DNA of 64,000 nucleotides, from the NCBI RefSeq assembly GCF_022374875.2, contig NZ_CP092427.2, positions 2,604,001-2,668,000 on the forward strand, written 5' to 3'. This document shows positions 25,806-34,781 of this stretch, piece by piece. Made by a program: the position numbers and the translations under genes. How positions within the stretch are numbered: the stretch's first letter is position 1; every line of letters begins with the position of its first letter. The notes below the pieces were generated by a model. It did no database searches, was not told where the DNA came from, and saw nothing but the letters and a program-made list of their open reading frames with translations. This DNA is from Mycolicibacterium rufum (lineage in GTDB: Bacteria > Actinomycetota > Actinomycetes > Mycobacteriales > Mycobacteriaceae).

Positions 25806-27299
25806 ATGGACCTACTGCCCGTGCGGCCACGACGCCGAGGAATCCGTCAGATCGGCCAGGGACTGGGCACGCTGGACCGGGAGGTCTTCGAGGCGATCGC
25901 CGAGTCGCCCAGCCCGCTGATCGACGCGGTCATGCCGCGGCTGACCAGGGCCGCCGACCATTCCAAGCTGTGGTTCGCCATCGCCGCGGGGCTCGCGGCG
26001 TTCGGCAATCCGTCGGTCAAACGGGGCGCGATGCGGGGGGTGCTGACGCTGGGGGTGACCAGCCTGGTCACCAATCAGGGCGCCAAACGGGTCTGGCGCC
26101 GGGAGCGGCCCTCCCGCCTGCTCGTGCCGCTGGCCCGGCAGACGCGGCGCGCGCCCACCTCGAACTCACTGCCGTCGGGCCATTCGGCCAGCGCGGCGGC
26201 CTTCGCGGTCGGCGTCGGGCTGGAGAACGCGCCGACCGGGCTGGGTCTGGCGCTGCTGGCCGGACTGGTCGGCATGTCACGGGTGGCCGTCGGCGCGCAC
26301 TACCCCGGTGACGTGCTGGCCGGGTTCGGGCTCGGTGCGGGTATCGCGGTGCTGGGCGCGAAGGTGGTGCCGCCCATCGTCGAGGAACGGCTGCCGGGCG
26401 CGGCCCCGCTGCGTTGGGACGCGCCCGAGCGGCCGCGCGGCGCGGGGGTGACGGTCGTGGTGAACCCGGCGTCGGGCAGCGGCACCGGCGCCCGGGTCCT
26501 CGACGAGGTCCGCGCGGCGCTTCCCGACGCCGAGATCGTCGAGCTGGGCGAGGACGACGATGTGCCCGCGGTGTTCCGCTCGGCCGCGCAGCGCGCCGAG
26601 GTGCTCGCCGTCGGTGGCGGCGACGGAACCGTCGCGGTGGCCGCGAGCATCGCGCTCGAGGAGGGCGTGCCGCTGGCCGTGCTGCCCGCCGGGACGTTCA
26701 ACCACTTCGCCAAGGACATCGGCTGTGACACCACGGCCAAGACGGTGGCCGCGATCCAGCAGGGCACCGTGTCGTGTGTCGACGTGGTGTGCTTGAACGA
26801 GAAGCAGATGGTGGTCAACACGGCCAGCATCGGGGCCTACCCGCAGTTCGTACAGACCCGGGAGAAGCTCGAGCATCGGATCGGCAAGCCGCTGGCGGGG
26901 ATCTACGCGATGTTCCACACCCTGCGCCGGGATCAGCCGGTGCGCATCAGCTACGACAACCAAGAGCTGCAGACGTCGCTGTTCTTCCTGGGCAATTCCA
27001 TCTATCTGCCGTCGGGTTTCGCGCCGTCGCGGCGCACCCGGATGGACGACGGCCTGATCGACATCCGAATCCTGGAGACCGGCCGGCCGCTGGCGAAGCT
27101 GCGGATCATCGTGGCGCTGATCTTCGGCCGCCTGGTGCGCAGCCCGCTCTACCGGGAACTGCGGGTGCCCGAGTTCGCGTTCACGTCGGTCGACGGTCCG
27201 ACGGTGCTGGCGCTCGACGGGGAGGTCGGCACCGAGGTGACGGAGGCCAGCTTCAGCGTGCGGTACCGGGCACTGCCGGTGTTTCGTCCGGAACCGTGA
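25806..27299 (+). CDS. PAP2 phosphatase fused to diacylglycerol kinase domain
   Basis: 497 residues from the ATG at 25806. Residues about 1-190 are a PAP2 phosphatase with all three motifs: KRVWRRERP, PSGHSAS and SRVAVGAHYPGD. Residues about 210-497 are a DAGK/sphingosine-kinase catalytic domain: VVNPASGSG, the ATP motif GGGDGTVAVAA and LPAGTFNHFAKD. One protein could thus dephosphorylate and phosphorylate lipids, which suggests lipid phosphate turnover or polyprenol phosphate recycling. The phosphatase half looks like Rv0308-type proteins. The 3' end overlaps the convergent PAP2 gene by 47 bases. Confidence 0.85.
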   Translation: MDLLPVRPRRRGIRQIGQGLGTLDREVFEAIAESPSPLIDAVMPRLTRAADHSKLWFAIAAGLAAFGNPSVKRGAMRGVLTLGVTSLVTNQGAKRVWRRERPSRLLVPLARQTRRAPTSNSLPSGHSASAAAFAVGVGLENAPTGLGLALLAGLVGMSRVAVGAHYPGDVLAGFGLGAGIAVLGAKVVPPIVEERLPGAAPLRWDAPERPRGAGVTVVVNPASGSGTGARVLDEVRAALPDAEIVELGEDDDVPAVFRSAAQRAEVLAVGGGDGTVAVAASIALEEGVPLAVLPAGTFNHFAKDIGCDTTAKTVAAIQQGTVSCVDVVCLNEKQMVVNTASIGAYPQFVQTREKLEHRIGKPLAGIYAMFHTLRRDQPVRISYDNQELQTSLFFLGNSIYLPSGFAPSRRTRMDDGLIDIRILETGRPLAKLRIIVALIFGRLVRSPLYRELRVPEFAFTSVDGPTVLALDGEVGTEVTEASFSVRYRALPVFRPEP

Positions 27300-27924
27300 T
27301 GGGCCGCACGGGACGAATCAGCAGAAGACACGCCACGAAGTAGGCGTAGCCCAGCGCCCACCCGGCGATCACGTCGGAGGGGTGGTGCACGTTGAGCACC
27401 ACCCGGCCCGCGCCGATCGCCACGACCAGGGTCACGCCGAGCGCGATGAGCCACCCGCGCCTACCGGGGCCGACCAGTGGCAGCGCCACCGTCAGCAACG
27501 CGCAGACGGCTACCATCACGCCCAGCGCGTGACCGGACGGGAACGACGACGACGCGGCGTGGACCAGCGCGCCGGCCGGGCGCGGCCGGTCGACGAGGGT
27601 CTTGGCCACCTCGGTGACCAGTCCGCTGAGCTCGACGCTGATGATGAGGAACATCGCCACACGCACGTTGCGCCGGGCGAACGCGACCACGATGACGACG
27701 ATGGTGATCAACCGGAAGACGGTCGGGCCGAGCACGGTGCAGAAGACGTCCCACGCGGTCACCCAGGCCGGGTGCGCCTCGCCGACGCGCAGCATCGGCG
27801 CCAGCGCCGCGTCGTCGAAACGCGTCAGCGGCGCCCAGCCGGCGGTGTAGCCGGCCAGCATCGCGACGAAGACGCCGACGGCCACCACGGCCGATCCGGC
27901 CAGCAGGCCCCTGCGTGCATCCAT
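27253..27924 (-). CDS. PAP2 family membrane phosphatase
   Basis: 223 residues with five to six hydrophobic segments. Motifs KTLVDRPRP, PSGHALG and RVVLNVHHPSD give the complete PAP2 active site, placed on the outer membrane face in this family. It probably removes phosphate from a lipid such as undecaprenyl/decaprenyl pyrophosphate or phosphatidic acid. It converges on the PAP2-kinase fusion with a 47-base coding overlap. Confidence 0.85.
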   Translation of the reverse strand: MDARRGLLAGSAVVAVGVFVAMLAGYTAGWAPLTRFDDAALAPMLRVGEAHPAWVTAWDVFCTVLGPTVFRLITIVVIVVAFARRNVRVAMFLIISVELSGLVTEVAKTLVDRPRPAGALVHAASSSFPSGHALGVMVAVCALLTVALPLVGPGRRGWLIALGVTLVVAIGAGRVVLNVHHPSDVIAGWALGYAYFVACLLLIRPVRPITVPDETPAVPGTAR

Positions 27925-27973
27925 CCGACCACGTCTACCACGGCGCGCTGAGAGGCTGGGCTACCGTGCCTGC

Positions 27974-28456
27974 ATGGCCGTGTTTGTGCGGAAGCTCCTG
28001 CGGATCGGCAAGCTGCCCTCCGAACTGCGCGCCGAGGTCGAGGCCGAGGGGATCCTGTTCATCGCCGAGTACGTGGCGGTCACCCGCCGGTTCCGGGGTG
28101 CGGTGCCGGGTCTGCGGTCGGCGGGCAGTATCGCCAGCTACGTGGGCTCGCTGGTGCTGACGCGGCAGCGGGTCCTGGCGACGCTGTCGACGGTGCCCAG
28201 GCTCGCCGGGCGCACCGTCGACCTGCGGTGGGACGCTCCACAGACCGGTGCGGTGACCGGCACGCTCGACGAGACCGGGCTCACCCTCGAGGTGGACGTC
28301 ACGGCCGTCGACCCGCGCTGCTCGGGCGAGTTGTCCCTGCACTACAAGGAGCGCATCCCGGCCGACGTCCTGGCCCAGTTGCCCCGCACGTCACTGGCCT
28401 TCGACGTGCCCCCGGAGTTCGTGTTCCGTGCGGTCGGCGTGCCGTACCACCCGTAG
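27974..28456 (+). CDS. Conserved actinobacterial hypothetical protein
   Basis: 160 residues. Soluble, beta-rich looking protein without signal peptide or membrane segment. It starts MAVFVRKLLRIGKLP and contains a repeated beta-strand pattern (VDLRWDAPQTGAVTGTLDETGLTLEVDV). I do not recognise a named domain; a PH/GRAM-like fold is possible from the strand pattern, but this is a guess. Stands between PAP2 and the small CDGP-type gene. Confidence 0.7.
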   Translation: MAVFVRKLLRIGKLPSELRAEVEAEGILFIAEYVAVTRRFRGAVPGLRSAGSIASYVGSLVLTRQRVLATLSTVPRLAGRTVDLRWDAPQTGAVTGTLDETGLTLEVDVTAVDPRCSGELSLHYKERIPADVLAQLPRTSLAFDVPPEFVFRAVGVPYHP

Positions 28457-28464
28457 CCGGACCC

Positions 28465-28752
28465 TCAGTCGGCCAGGTGCACGGGCGGGTCGGAGAACGC
28501 GGCGTCTCCGCCGATGCGGCCAGGCCCCATCACCCCGCACTGCTTGACCGGGACCAGGTGCGTTCCGAATCCGCTGGGGACGACGCTCGGGATCCCCACG
28601 CACCGTTCCCAGCTGCCGTCGGGTTGCACGGGTCCGTCGCACTTGCTGATGAAGGCGCCCCCGTACACGCACCCCGCGCCCGCAGGCGCCGCCGTCGACA
28701 GCCCCGCCGCGATCAACAGGCCGGCCGATGCGCCGACGATGTAGCGCTTCAT
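28465..28752 (-). CDS. Small secreted mycobacterial protein (CDGP type)
   Basis: 95 residues from the ATG at 28752 with AAGGGGAG upstream. Signal peptide (YIVGASAGLLIAAGLSTAAPAGA), then a compact mature part with four Cys (GCVYGG, KCDGPVQPDGSWERC, VKQCG). The KCDGP...WERC pattern is a recurring motif in small exported mycobacterial proteins of unknown role. Convergent with the hypothetical gene, divergent from the sulfatase. Confidence 0.75.
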   Translation of the reverse strand: MKRYIVGASAGLLIAAGLSTAAPAGAGCVYGGAFISKCDGPVQPDGSWERCVGIPSVVPSGFGTHLVPVKQCGVMGPGRIGGDAAFSDPPVHLAD

Positions 28753-28876
28753 GGTCGCTCCCCTTCCTGCGCCACCGACGCTACCGGGTGTGCCCATGCT
28801 TCTCGGCGATTTGCCGATAACCCCGATAACGTTGCGCCGGGCGATCGGAAACCTGGCGGCGCAGAGAGGATGACCT

Positions 28877-30307
28877 GTGAATCAAGGGCAGCGGGACAAC
28901 GTTCTGCTCGTGCACTGGCACGACCTCGGCCGCTATCTCGGCGTCTACGGTCACCCCGACGTGTCCAGTCCCCGACTCGACGCGCTGGCCGCCGAAGGCA
29001 TCCTGTTCACCGGCGCGCACGCGACAGCCCCGCTGTGCAGCCCGTCGCGAGGCTCCCTGTTCACCGGCCGCTACCCGCAGAGCAACGGGCTGATCGGGCT
29101 GGCCCACCACGGCTGGGAGTACCGCGCCGGAGTGCGCACCCTCCCCCGCATCCTCTCCGAAAGCGGCTACCACACAGCGCTTTTCGGCATGCAGCACGAG
29201 ACGTCCTTCCCTTCGCGGCTCGGCTTCGACGAGTTCGACGTGTCGAATTCCTACTGCGAGTACGTCGTCGAGCGCGCGACCGGCTGGCTCGCCGATCCGC
29301 CGCAGCGCCCGTTCCTGCTGACCGCCGGCTTCTTCGAGACCCACCGGCCCTACCCGCACGACCGCTACGAGCCGGCCGATCCCGCCGCCGTGGCACTGCC
29401 CGAGTTCCTGCCCGACACCCCACCGGTGCGGCAGGACCTGGCGGACTTCTACGGATCGATCGCGGTCGCCGACGCCGCCGTCGGCGAGCTGCTCGACACG
29501 CTGGCCGAGACCGGACTCGACCGCACCACCTGGGTGGTGTTCGTCACCGACCACGGCCCGGCGCTGCCCCGCGCGAAGTCGACGCTCTACGGCGCGGGCA
29601 CGGGCATCGCGATGATCATCCGCCCGCCCCGCGACGCCGGGATGGCGCCGAAGGTCTACGACGAGCTGTTCAGCGGAGTCGACCTGATGCCCACGCTGCT
29701 CGACCTGCTCGGGGTCGAGGTCCCCGCCGAGATCGAAGGACTCTCGCACGCAAGGCATCTCATCGCAGGCGGTACCCACGCCGACCCGGTCCGCACCGCC
29801 GTGTACACCACGAAGACCTACCACGACTCCTTCGATCCGATCCGCGCGATCCGCACCAAGGAGTACAGCTACATCGAGAACTACGCCGCCCGGCCGGTGC
29901 TGGACCTGCCGTGGGACATCGCCGACAGCGCGCCGGGCCGCGCGGTCGAACCCCTGGTGCAGAGCCCGCGACCGGAACGCGAGCTCTACGACCTGACCGC
30001 CGATCCGACCGAGTCGCTCAACCTGCTCGCCCCGCAGCCCGCCGACACCGAGGTGTCTCTGGAAAAAGCTGTGTCTCTTGAGAAAGCGGAGGCCATCGGA
30101 AGCGACCTCGCGCTGATGCTCAACGACTGGCGGCAGAAGACCGGCGACGTCATCCCGTCGGACTTCGCCGGCACCCGCATCGCCGCCCGTTACACCGAAA
30201 CCTATCTGCTGGTCCGAGATCTCGAGATCCCAAGTCGCAGAGCCAATGCCGCCGAACGCGGCATCGTCGACCAACCGCGATCCGGACAAGACTTTCCCTC
30301 ACCGTGA
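28877..30307 (+). CDS. Sulfatase (alkaline-phosphatase superfamily)
   Basis: 476 residues from GTG at 28877. The formylglycine signature CSPSRGSLFTGR near residue 54 carries the CxPxR required for conversion of Cys to formylglycine. N-terminal metal ligand region reads HWHDLGRYLG, and later VTDHG and PRAKSTLYG supply the remaining metal and sulphate ligands. It hydrolyses a sulphate ester; the place next to stf0 suggests turnover of sulphated trehalose or sulpholipid. No signal peptide is visible, so it is likely cytoplasmic. Near the C-terminus an 18-base tandem duplication adds VSLEKA. Resembles Rv0296c from memory. Confidence 0.87.
   Translation: MNQGQRDNVLLVHWHDLGRYLGVYGHPDVSSPRLDALAAEGILFTGAHATAPLCSPSRGSLFTGRYPQSNGLIGLAHHGWEYRAGVRTLPRILSESGYHTALFGMQHETSFPSRLGFDEFDVSNSYCEYVVERATGWLADPPQRPFLLTAGFFETHRPYPHDRYEPADPAAVALPEFLPDTPPVRQDLADFYGSIAVADAAVGELLDTLAETGLDRTTWVVFVTDHGPALPRAKSTLYGAGTGIAMIIRPPRDAGMAPKVYDELFSGVDLMPTLLDLLGVEVPAEIEGLSHARHLIAGGTHADPVRTAVYTTKTYHDSFDPIRAIRTKEYSYIENYAARPVLDLPWDIADSAPGRAVEPLVQSPRPERELYDLTADPTESLNLLAPQPADTEVSLEKAVSLEKAEAIGSDLALMLNDWRQKTGDVIPSDFAGTRIAARYTETYLLVRDLEIPSRRANAAERGIVDQPRSGQDFPSP
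30053..30088 (+). repeat. 18-bp tandem duplication in sulfatase gene
   Basis: Units 30053-30070 and 30071-30088 match at 15 of 18 positions and both encode VSLEKA. They use A/T-rich codons (TCT, GAA, AAA) that are rare in the surrounding sequence. Confidence 0.7.
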
Positions 30308-30358
30308 TTGCAAAACCCGAGGGTGTCAGGGCTCCGGAACGCCGCTAAGCTCACGCGC

Positions 30359-31159
30359 ATGCCCGCCCCGACGGCCTATCTGGTGCTCGCCTCCCAGCGC
30401 AGTGGCAGCACCCTGCTCGTCGAGTCACTGCGCGCCACCGGTGTGGCCGGCGAGCCGGGCGAGTTCTTCCAGTACCTGCCGACCACCAGTCAGTCGCCGC
30501 AACCGCGGCAGTGGTTCGAGGGCGTGGACGACGCATCGATCCTTCGACTGCTCGATCCCCTCGACGAGGGCAAGCCCGACCTCGCGCCGCCGGAGATCTG
30601 GCGGGACTACATCCGCACCGTCGGGCGCACGCCGAACGGCATCTGGGGCGGCAAGCTGATGTGGAACCAGACCCCGCTGCTGCTGCAGCGCGCCCAGGGG
30701 CTGCCCGACCGCTCCGGCACCGGGCTGCTCTCGGCCATCCGCGACGTCATCGGCAGCGATCCCGTTCTGATCCACGTTTACCGTCCCGACGTTGTCTCGC
30801 AAGCGGTTTCGTTCTGGCGCGCGGTGCAGACCCGGGTGTGGCGCGGTCGGCCCGATCCGGTGCGCGACGCCCGCGCCGAGTACCACGCCGGCGCCATCGC
30901 CCACGTGGTGACGATGCTGCGCGCGCAGGAAGAGGGCTGGCGGAACTGGTTCGCCGAAGAGAATGTCGAACCGATGGACGTGCCCTACCCGGTGCTGTGG
31001 CGCAACCTCACCCAGGTGGTGGCCTCGGTGCTCGAAGCGGTCGGTCAGGACCCGCGCCTGGCGCCGGCGCCGGTGCTGGAACGTCAGGCCGACCAGCGCT
31101 CCGACGAATGGGTGGACCGGTACCGCGCCGACGCGGAGAAGGAGGGCCTGCCCACATGA
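30359..31159 (+). CDS. stf0: Trehalose 2-sulfotransferase Stf0
   Basis: 266 residues from the ATG at 30359. The PAPS 5'-phosphosulphate loop SQRSGSTLL is near residue 12, and the protein carries the Stf0 pattern [24 protein letters not shown] and [12 protein letters not shown]. Length and sequence match Stf0 of mycobacteria as I recall it, which transfers sulphate from PAPS to the 2-OH of trehalose; in M. tuberculosis this starts sulpholipid-1 synthesis. Followed by cysD in an ATGA overlap, so the sulphate donor and its consumer are cotranscribed. Confidence 0.9.
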   Translation: MPAPTAYLVLASQRSGSTLLVESLRATGVAGEPGEFFQYLPTTSQSPQPRQWFEGVDDASILRLLDPLDEGKPDLAPPEIWRDYIRTVGRTPNGIWGGKLMWNQTPLLLQRAQGLPDRSGTGLLSAIRDVIGSDPVLIHVYRPDVVSQAVSFWRAVQTRVWRGRPDPVRDARAEYHAGAIAHVVTMLRAQEEGWRNWFAEENVEPMDVPYPVLWRNLTQVVASVLEAVGQDPRLAPAPVLERQADQRSDEWVDRYRADAEKEGLPT

Positions 31160-32076
31160 CTACCGACACCTACGACACCGTTCACGTCGACGAGCTGCGG
31201 CTGCTCGAGGCCGAGGCGGTGCACATCATCCGCGAGGTGGTCGCCGAGCTGGAACGCCCCGTGCTGCTGTTCTCCGCGGGCAAGGACTCGATCGTGTTGT
31301 TGAGGCTGGCGGAGAAGGCCTTTCGTCCCAGCGCCCTGCCGTTCCCGGTGATGCACGTCGACACCGGGCACAACTTCGACGAGGTCATCGAGTTCCGGGA
31401 CCGTCGCGTCACCGGCGAGGGACACAAGCTGATCGTGGCGTCGGTGCAGGAGTCCATCGACGCGGGACGGGTGCCCGATCCGGGCCCGGGCGCCTCCCGC
31501 AACCGGCAGCAGACGCGCACGCTGCTCGACGCCCTGGAGGCCGGCGGGTTCGACGCCGCGTTCGGCGGGGCGCGGCGCGACGAGGAACGGGCGCGCGCGA
31601 AGGAACGCATCCTGAGCTTCCGTGACGAGTTCGGCCAGTGGGACCCCCGGGCGCAGCGGCCGGAGCCGTGGTCGCTGTACAACGGGCGGATCCGCAGAGG
31701 CGAGCAGGTCCGGGTCTTTCCGCTGAGCAACTGGACCGAACTGGACATCTGGCGCTACATCGCGCTGGAGAACCTGGAGTTGCCGTCGATCTACTTCGCC
31801 CACGAGCGCGAGGTGTTCGAACGCGACGGCATCCTGCTGGCCGTGTCCGAGTACGCAGGCCCCGCCGAGGGCGAGACCGCGGCGGTCGAGTGGGTGCGCT
31901 ACCGCACCGTCGGCGATCTGACGATCACCGGTGCGGTCCGGTCGCGGGCCACCACGATCGACGGCGTGATCTCCGAGATCTCCGCGGCCACGGTGTCCGA
32001 GCGTGGCGAGACCCGCGCCGACGACCGGACGTCGGCCGCGGCGATGGAGGACCGCAAGCGCGAGGGGTACTTCTGA
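31156..32076 (+). CDS. cysD: Sulfate adenylyltransferase subunit 2
   Basis: 306 residues, starting in the stf0 stop (ATGA). PP-loop motif [12 protein letters not shown] near residue 37, [27 protein letters not shown] and the terminal region ending KREGYF are standard for CysD. With the GTPase CysN it forms adenosine 5'-phosphosulphate from ATP and sulphate. The gene continues into cysNC after a 43-base spacer. Confidence 0.93.
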   Translation: MTTDTYDTVHVDELRLLEAEAVHIIREVVAELERPVLLFSAGKDSIVLLRLAEKAFRPSALPFPVMHVDTGHNFDEVIEFRDRRVTGEGHKLIVASVQESIDAGRVPDPGPGASRNRQQTRTLLDALEAGGFDAAFGGARRDEERARAKERILSFRDEFGQWDPRAQRPEPWSLYNGRIRRGEQVRVFPLSNWTELDIWRYIALENLELPSIYFAHEREVFERDGILLAVSEYAGPAEGETAAVEWVRYRTVGDLTITGAVRSRATTIDGVISEISAATVSERGETRADDRTSAAAMEDRKREGYF

Positions 32077-32119
32077 TGCCAGGGCGAGCGGAGCGCAGCG
32101 GAGCGACGGGGGAAACAGC

Positions 32120-33979
32120 ATGAGCACGCGCCAGCTGCTGCGGATCACCACGGCCGGATCGGTGGACGACGGCAAGAGCACGCTGATCGGCCGGATCCTG
32201 CACGACACCGACAGCCTGCCGCTGGATCACCTGGAGGCGGTCACCGACGAGGAGGGGATCGCCGACCTCGCGGCGCTGTCCGACGGGTTGCGCGCCGAAC
32301 GCGAGCAGGGCATCACCATCGACGTCGCCTACCGGTTCTTCTCGACCGACACCCGCAGCTACATCCTCGCCGACACCCCGGGCCACGAGCGCTACACCCG
32401 CAACATGTTCACCGGCGCGTCGAATGCGCACGTGGCGGTCCTGCTCGTCGACGCCCGGGCCGGGGTGCTGCGGCAGACCAACCGGCACGCCCGCATCGCG
32501 AACCTGTTGGGTATCAAGCACTTCGTCGCCGCGGTCAACAAAATCGACCTGGTGGACTTCGACCGCGATCGCTTCCGCGAGGTCGAGGCCGAGCTGCAGA
32601 AGGTGGCGGCGCGGCTGGGCGGCGCCGACCTCACCGTGATCCCGATCGCCGCCAAGCACGGCGACAACGTGGTGCACCGCTCCGAGCGCACCTCCTGGTA
32701 CGAGGGCCCCACGCTGCTCGATTACCTGGAGTCCGTGGAGCTTTCGGCGCCGCACGCCGAGCCGCGCAGCCTGCGGTTACCGGTGCAGTGGGTGTCCCGA
32801 CCCACTCCCGAGCAGCGTCGCCGCTACACCGGGCGGCTCGCAGGCGGCACCCTGCAGGTCGGTGATCCGGTGCTGAGCCTGCCCGCCGGCACCCGGTCGA
32901 CGGTCACCGTCGTCGACACCCTCGACGACGACCGGAGCACCGCCGTCGCGCCGCTGTCGGTGTCGATCGAGCTGGCCGACGACATCGACGTCGGGCGCGG
33001 CGACGTGTTCGTCAGCGGCGCCGACGACGCGGCACTGCCGGTGCTGGCGCGCGAACTCGATGCGACGGTGTGCTGGTTCCGGGACAGCCCGCTGCGGGCC
33101 GGGGACCGGCTCGCGCTCAAGCAGGGCACCCGCACGGTGCGCGCCACCGTGCAGGCCCTGCATTCCCGTCTGGACCCCGAGACGCTCGACGAGCTCGACA
33201 ATCCGGTCGAGTTGGTGCTCAACGACATCGGGGCGATCACCCTGCGCACCAGTTCGGTCGTGGTGGCCGACCCGTACTCCGAGAGCCGCGACAACGGCGC
33301 GTTCATCCTGATCGACGAGACGACCAACGACACCGTGGGCGCGGGCACCGTCACCGAGCCGCGCGAGGTGAAGCCCGGCGAGCAGACCCGCAACGACATC
33401 CGTTGGCATCCCTCCTCGTTGGAGCGGGAGTACCGGAGGGCGGCGACCGGGCAGCGGGGTGCCACGATCTGGTTCACCGGTCTGCCCGCCTCGGGGAAGT
33501 CCACGATCGCGGTCGCGGTGGAGCGGGCGCTGGTGGACTCGGGGCAGGTGGCCTATCTGCTCGACGGCGACAACATCCGCCACGGCCTGTCCGACGATCT
33601 CGGCTTCTCGGCGGGCGACCGTGCCGAGAACATCCGCCGGGTGGGCCATCTGACCCGCCTGTTCGCCGACGCGGGCGTTGTCGCGCTCGCCTCCCTGGTG
33701 TCCCCGTTGAAGTCGGACCGGGAGATCGCCCGCGCGCTCAACGACGCCGCGAAGCTGCCGTTCATCGAGGTCTACGTGGCCACCCCGCGGGAGGAGTGCG
33801 AGAAGCGCGACCCCAAGGGTCTGTACGCGCGGGCACGCGCCGGTGAGCTCACCGGCCTGACGGGTGTGGACGCTCCGTACGAGCCGCCCGAGAATGCCGA
33901 CCTGATCCTCGACACCACGGGCGCGGACATCGACGCCCTGGTGAAGCAGGTACTCGACCTGCTCGATCAGCGCCGCTGA
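32120..33979 (+). CDS. cysNC: Sulfate adenylyltransferase subunit 1 / APS kinase fusion
   Basis: 619 residues from the ATG at 32120. Residues about 1-430 are the CysN GTPase: G1 SVDDGKSTLIG, G3 DTPGHERYTRN, G4 NKID. Residues about 440-619 are APS kinase: P-loop GLPASGKSTIA, DGDNIRHGLS and SLVSPLKSDRE. The fused protein makes PAPS, the donor for Stf0 and other sulphotransferases and for reductive assimilation. In M. tuberculosis the cysDN pair lies far from stf0, as I recall; here it is placed directly after it. Confidence 0.93.
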   Translation: MSTRQLLRITTAGSVDDGKSTLIGRILHDTDSLPLDHLEAVTDEEGIADLAALSDGLRAEREQGITIDVAYRFFSTDTRSYILADTPGHERYTRNMFTGASNAHVAVLLVDARAGVLRQTNRHARIANLLGIKHFVAAVNKIDLVDFDRDRFREVEAELQKVAARLGGADLTVIPIAAKHGDNVVHRSERTSWYEGPTLLDYLESVELSAPHAEPRSLRLPVQWVSRPTPEQRRRYTGRLAGGTLQVGDPVLSLPAGTRSTVTVVDTLDDDRSTAVAPLSVSIELADDIDVGRGDVFVSGADDAALPVLARELDATVCWFRDSPLRAGDRLALKQGTRTVRATVQALHSRLDPETLDELDNPVELVLNDIGAITLRTSSVVVADPYSESRDNGAFILIDETTNDTVGAGTVTEPREVKPGEQTRNDIRWHPSSLEREYRRAATGQRGATIWFTGLPASGKSTIAVAVERALVDSGQVAYLLDGDNIRHGLSDDLGFSAGDRAENIRRVGHLTRLFADAGVVALASLVSPLKSDREIARALNDAAKLPFIEVYVATPREECEKRDPKGLYARARAGELTGLTGVDAPYEPPENADLILDTTGADIDALVKQVLDLLDQRR

Positions 33980-33980
33980 G

Positions 33981-34745
33981 TCAGCGGACGCGCGCCACGA
34001 CGAAGATCCGCCGGAACGGGAAGAAGGTCGTGCCGTCGGCGCGGCGTGGATACGCCGCGGCCAGCACCGGGGCCAGTTCGTCGCGGAAGCGCTGCCACTG
34101 CTCGTCGGACAGCCGGGACCGCACCGGGCGCAGCGCGGTGCCGTGGATCCACTCGAGCACCGGGTCCTCGCCGGTCAGGTCGTGCACATAGGTGGTCTCC
34201 CAGGCGTCCACCGCGCACCCCGCGTCGCTGAGCAGGCCGGCGTAGCCGACCGGTGTGCGCACCACCTCAGGTGCGTCGAAAGGCAAGTCCCGCAACAGCT
34301 CTGCCCACTGGGGACGGTGCGCGAGCTCCTGCACCGCCGTATGGGAGGGGGCATCGAAGTTCCCCGGCACCTGCACGGCGATCCAGGCTCCGGCGCCCAG
34401 TCGCGCCGCCCACCGCACGAGCAGATCGGGATGCTCGGGCACCCAGTGCAGCGTCGCGTTGCTGATGACCACGTCGGTGTCGGACGCGGGGGCCCAGTCG
34501 CGGACGTCGCCCACCCGCGCGTCCACGCCCCGCTCGCGGGCCGCCGCCACCATCTCCGCCGAGGAATCCCACGCCTCGATCACCGCCTCGGGCCAGCGCG
34601 TCGCCAGATCGGCGGTGAGATTGCCGGGACCACATCCCAGGTCGGCGATCCGTCGGGGGGCGGGCGCTCCGACGCGGGCCAGCAAATCGTAGAACGGTCG
34701 GGCCCGGTGGTCGGCGTAGGCCAGGTACACGGCGGGATTCCACAT
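33981..34745 (-). CDS. tam: Trans-aconitate 2-methyltransferase-like
   Basis: 254 residues from the ATG at 34745. Class I SAM methyltransferase: motif [12 protein letters not shown] near residue 35, acidic motif II ([11 protein letters not shown]), then [13 protein letters not shown], all as in Tam, which methylates trans-aconitate to relieve aconitase inhibition. In M. tuberculosis tam also neighbours stf0, so the order supports the call. It is convergent with cysNC, stops two bases apart. Confidence 0.85.
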   Translation of the reverse strand: MWNPAVYLAYADHRARPFYDLLARVGAPAPRRIADLGCGPGNLTADLATRWPEAVIEAWDSSAEMVAAARERGVDARVGDVRDWAPASDTDVVISNATLHWVPEHPDLLVRWAARLGAGAWIAVQVPGNFDAPSHTAVQELAHRPQWAELLRDLPFDAPEVVRTPVGYAGLLSDAGCAVDAWETTYVHDLTGEDPVLEWIHGTALRPVRSRLSDEQWQRFRDELAPVLAAAYPRRADGTTFFPFRRIFVVARVR

Positions 34746-34781
34746 CAGGACAGTGTGGCAGCGCCGGTGTGCGCGGTTAGC

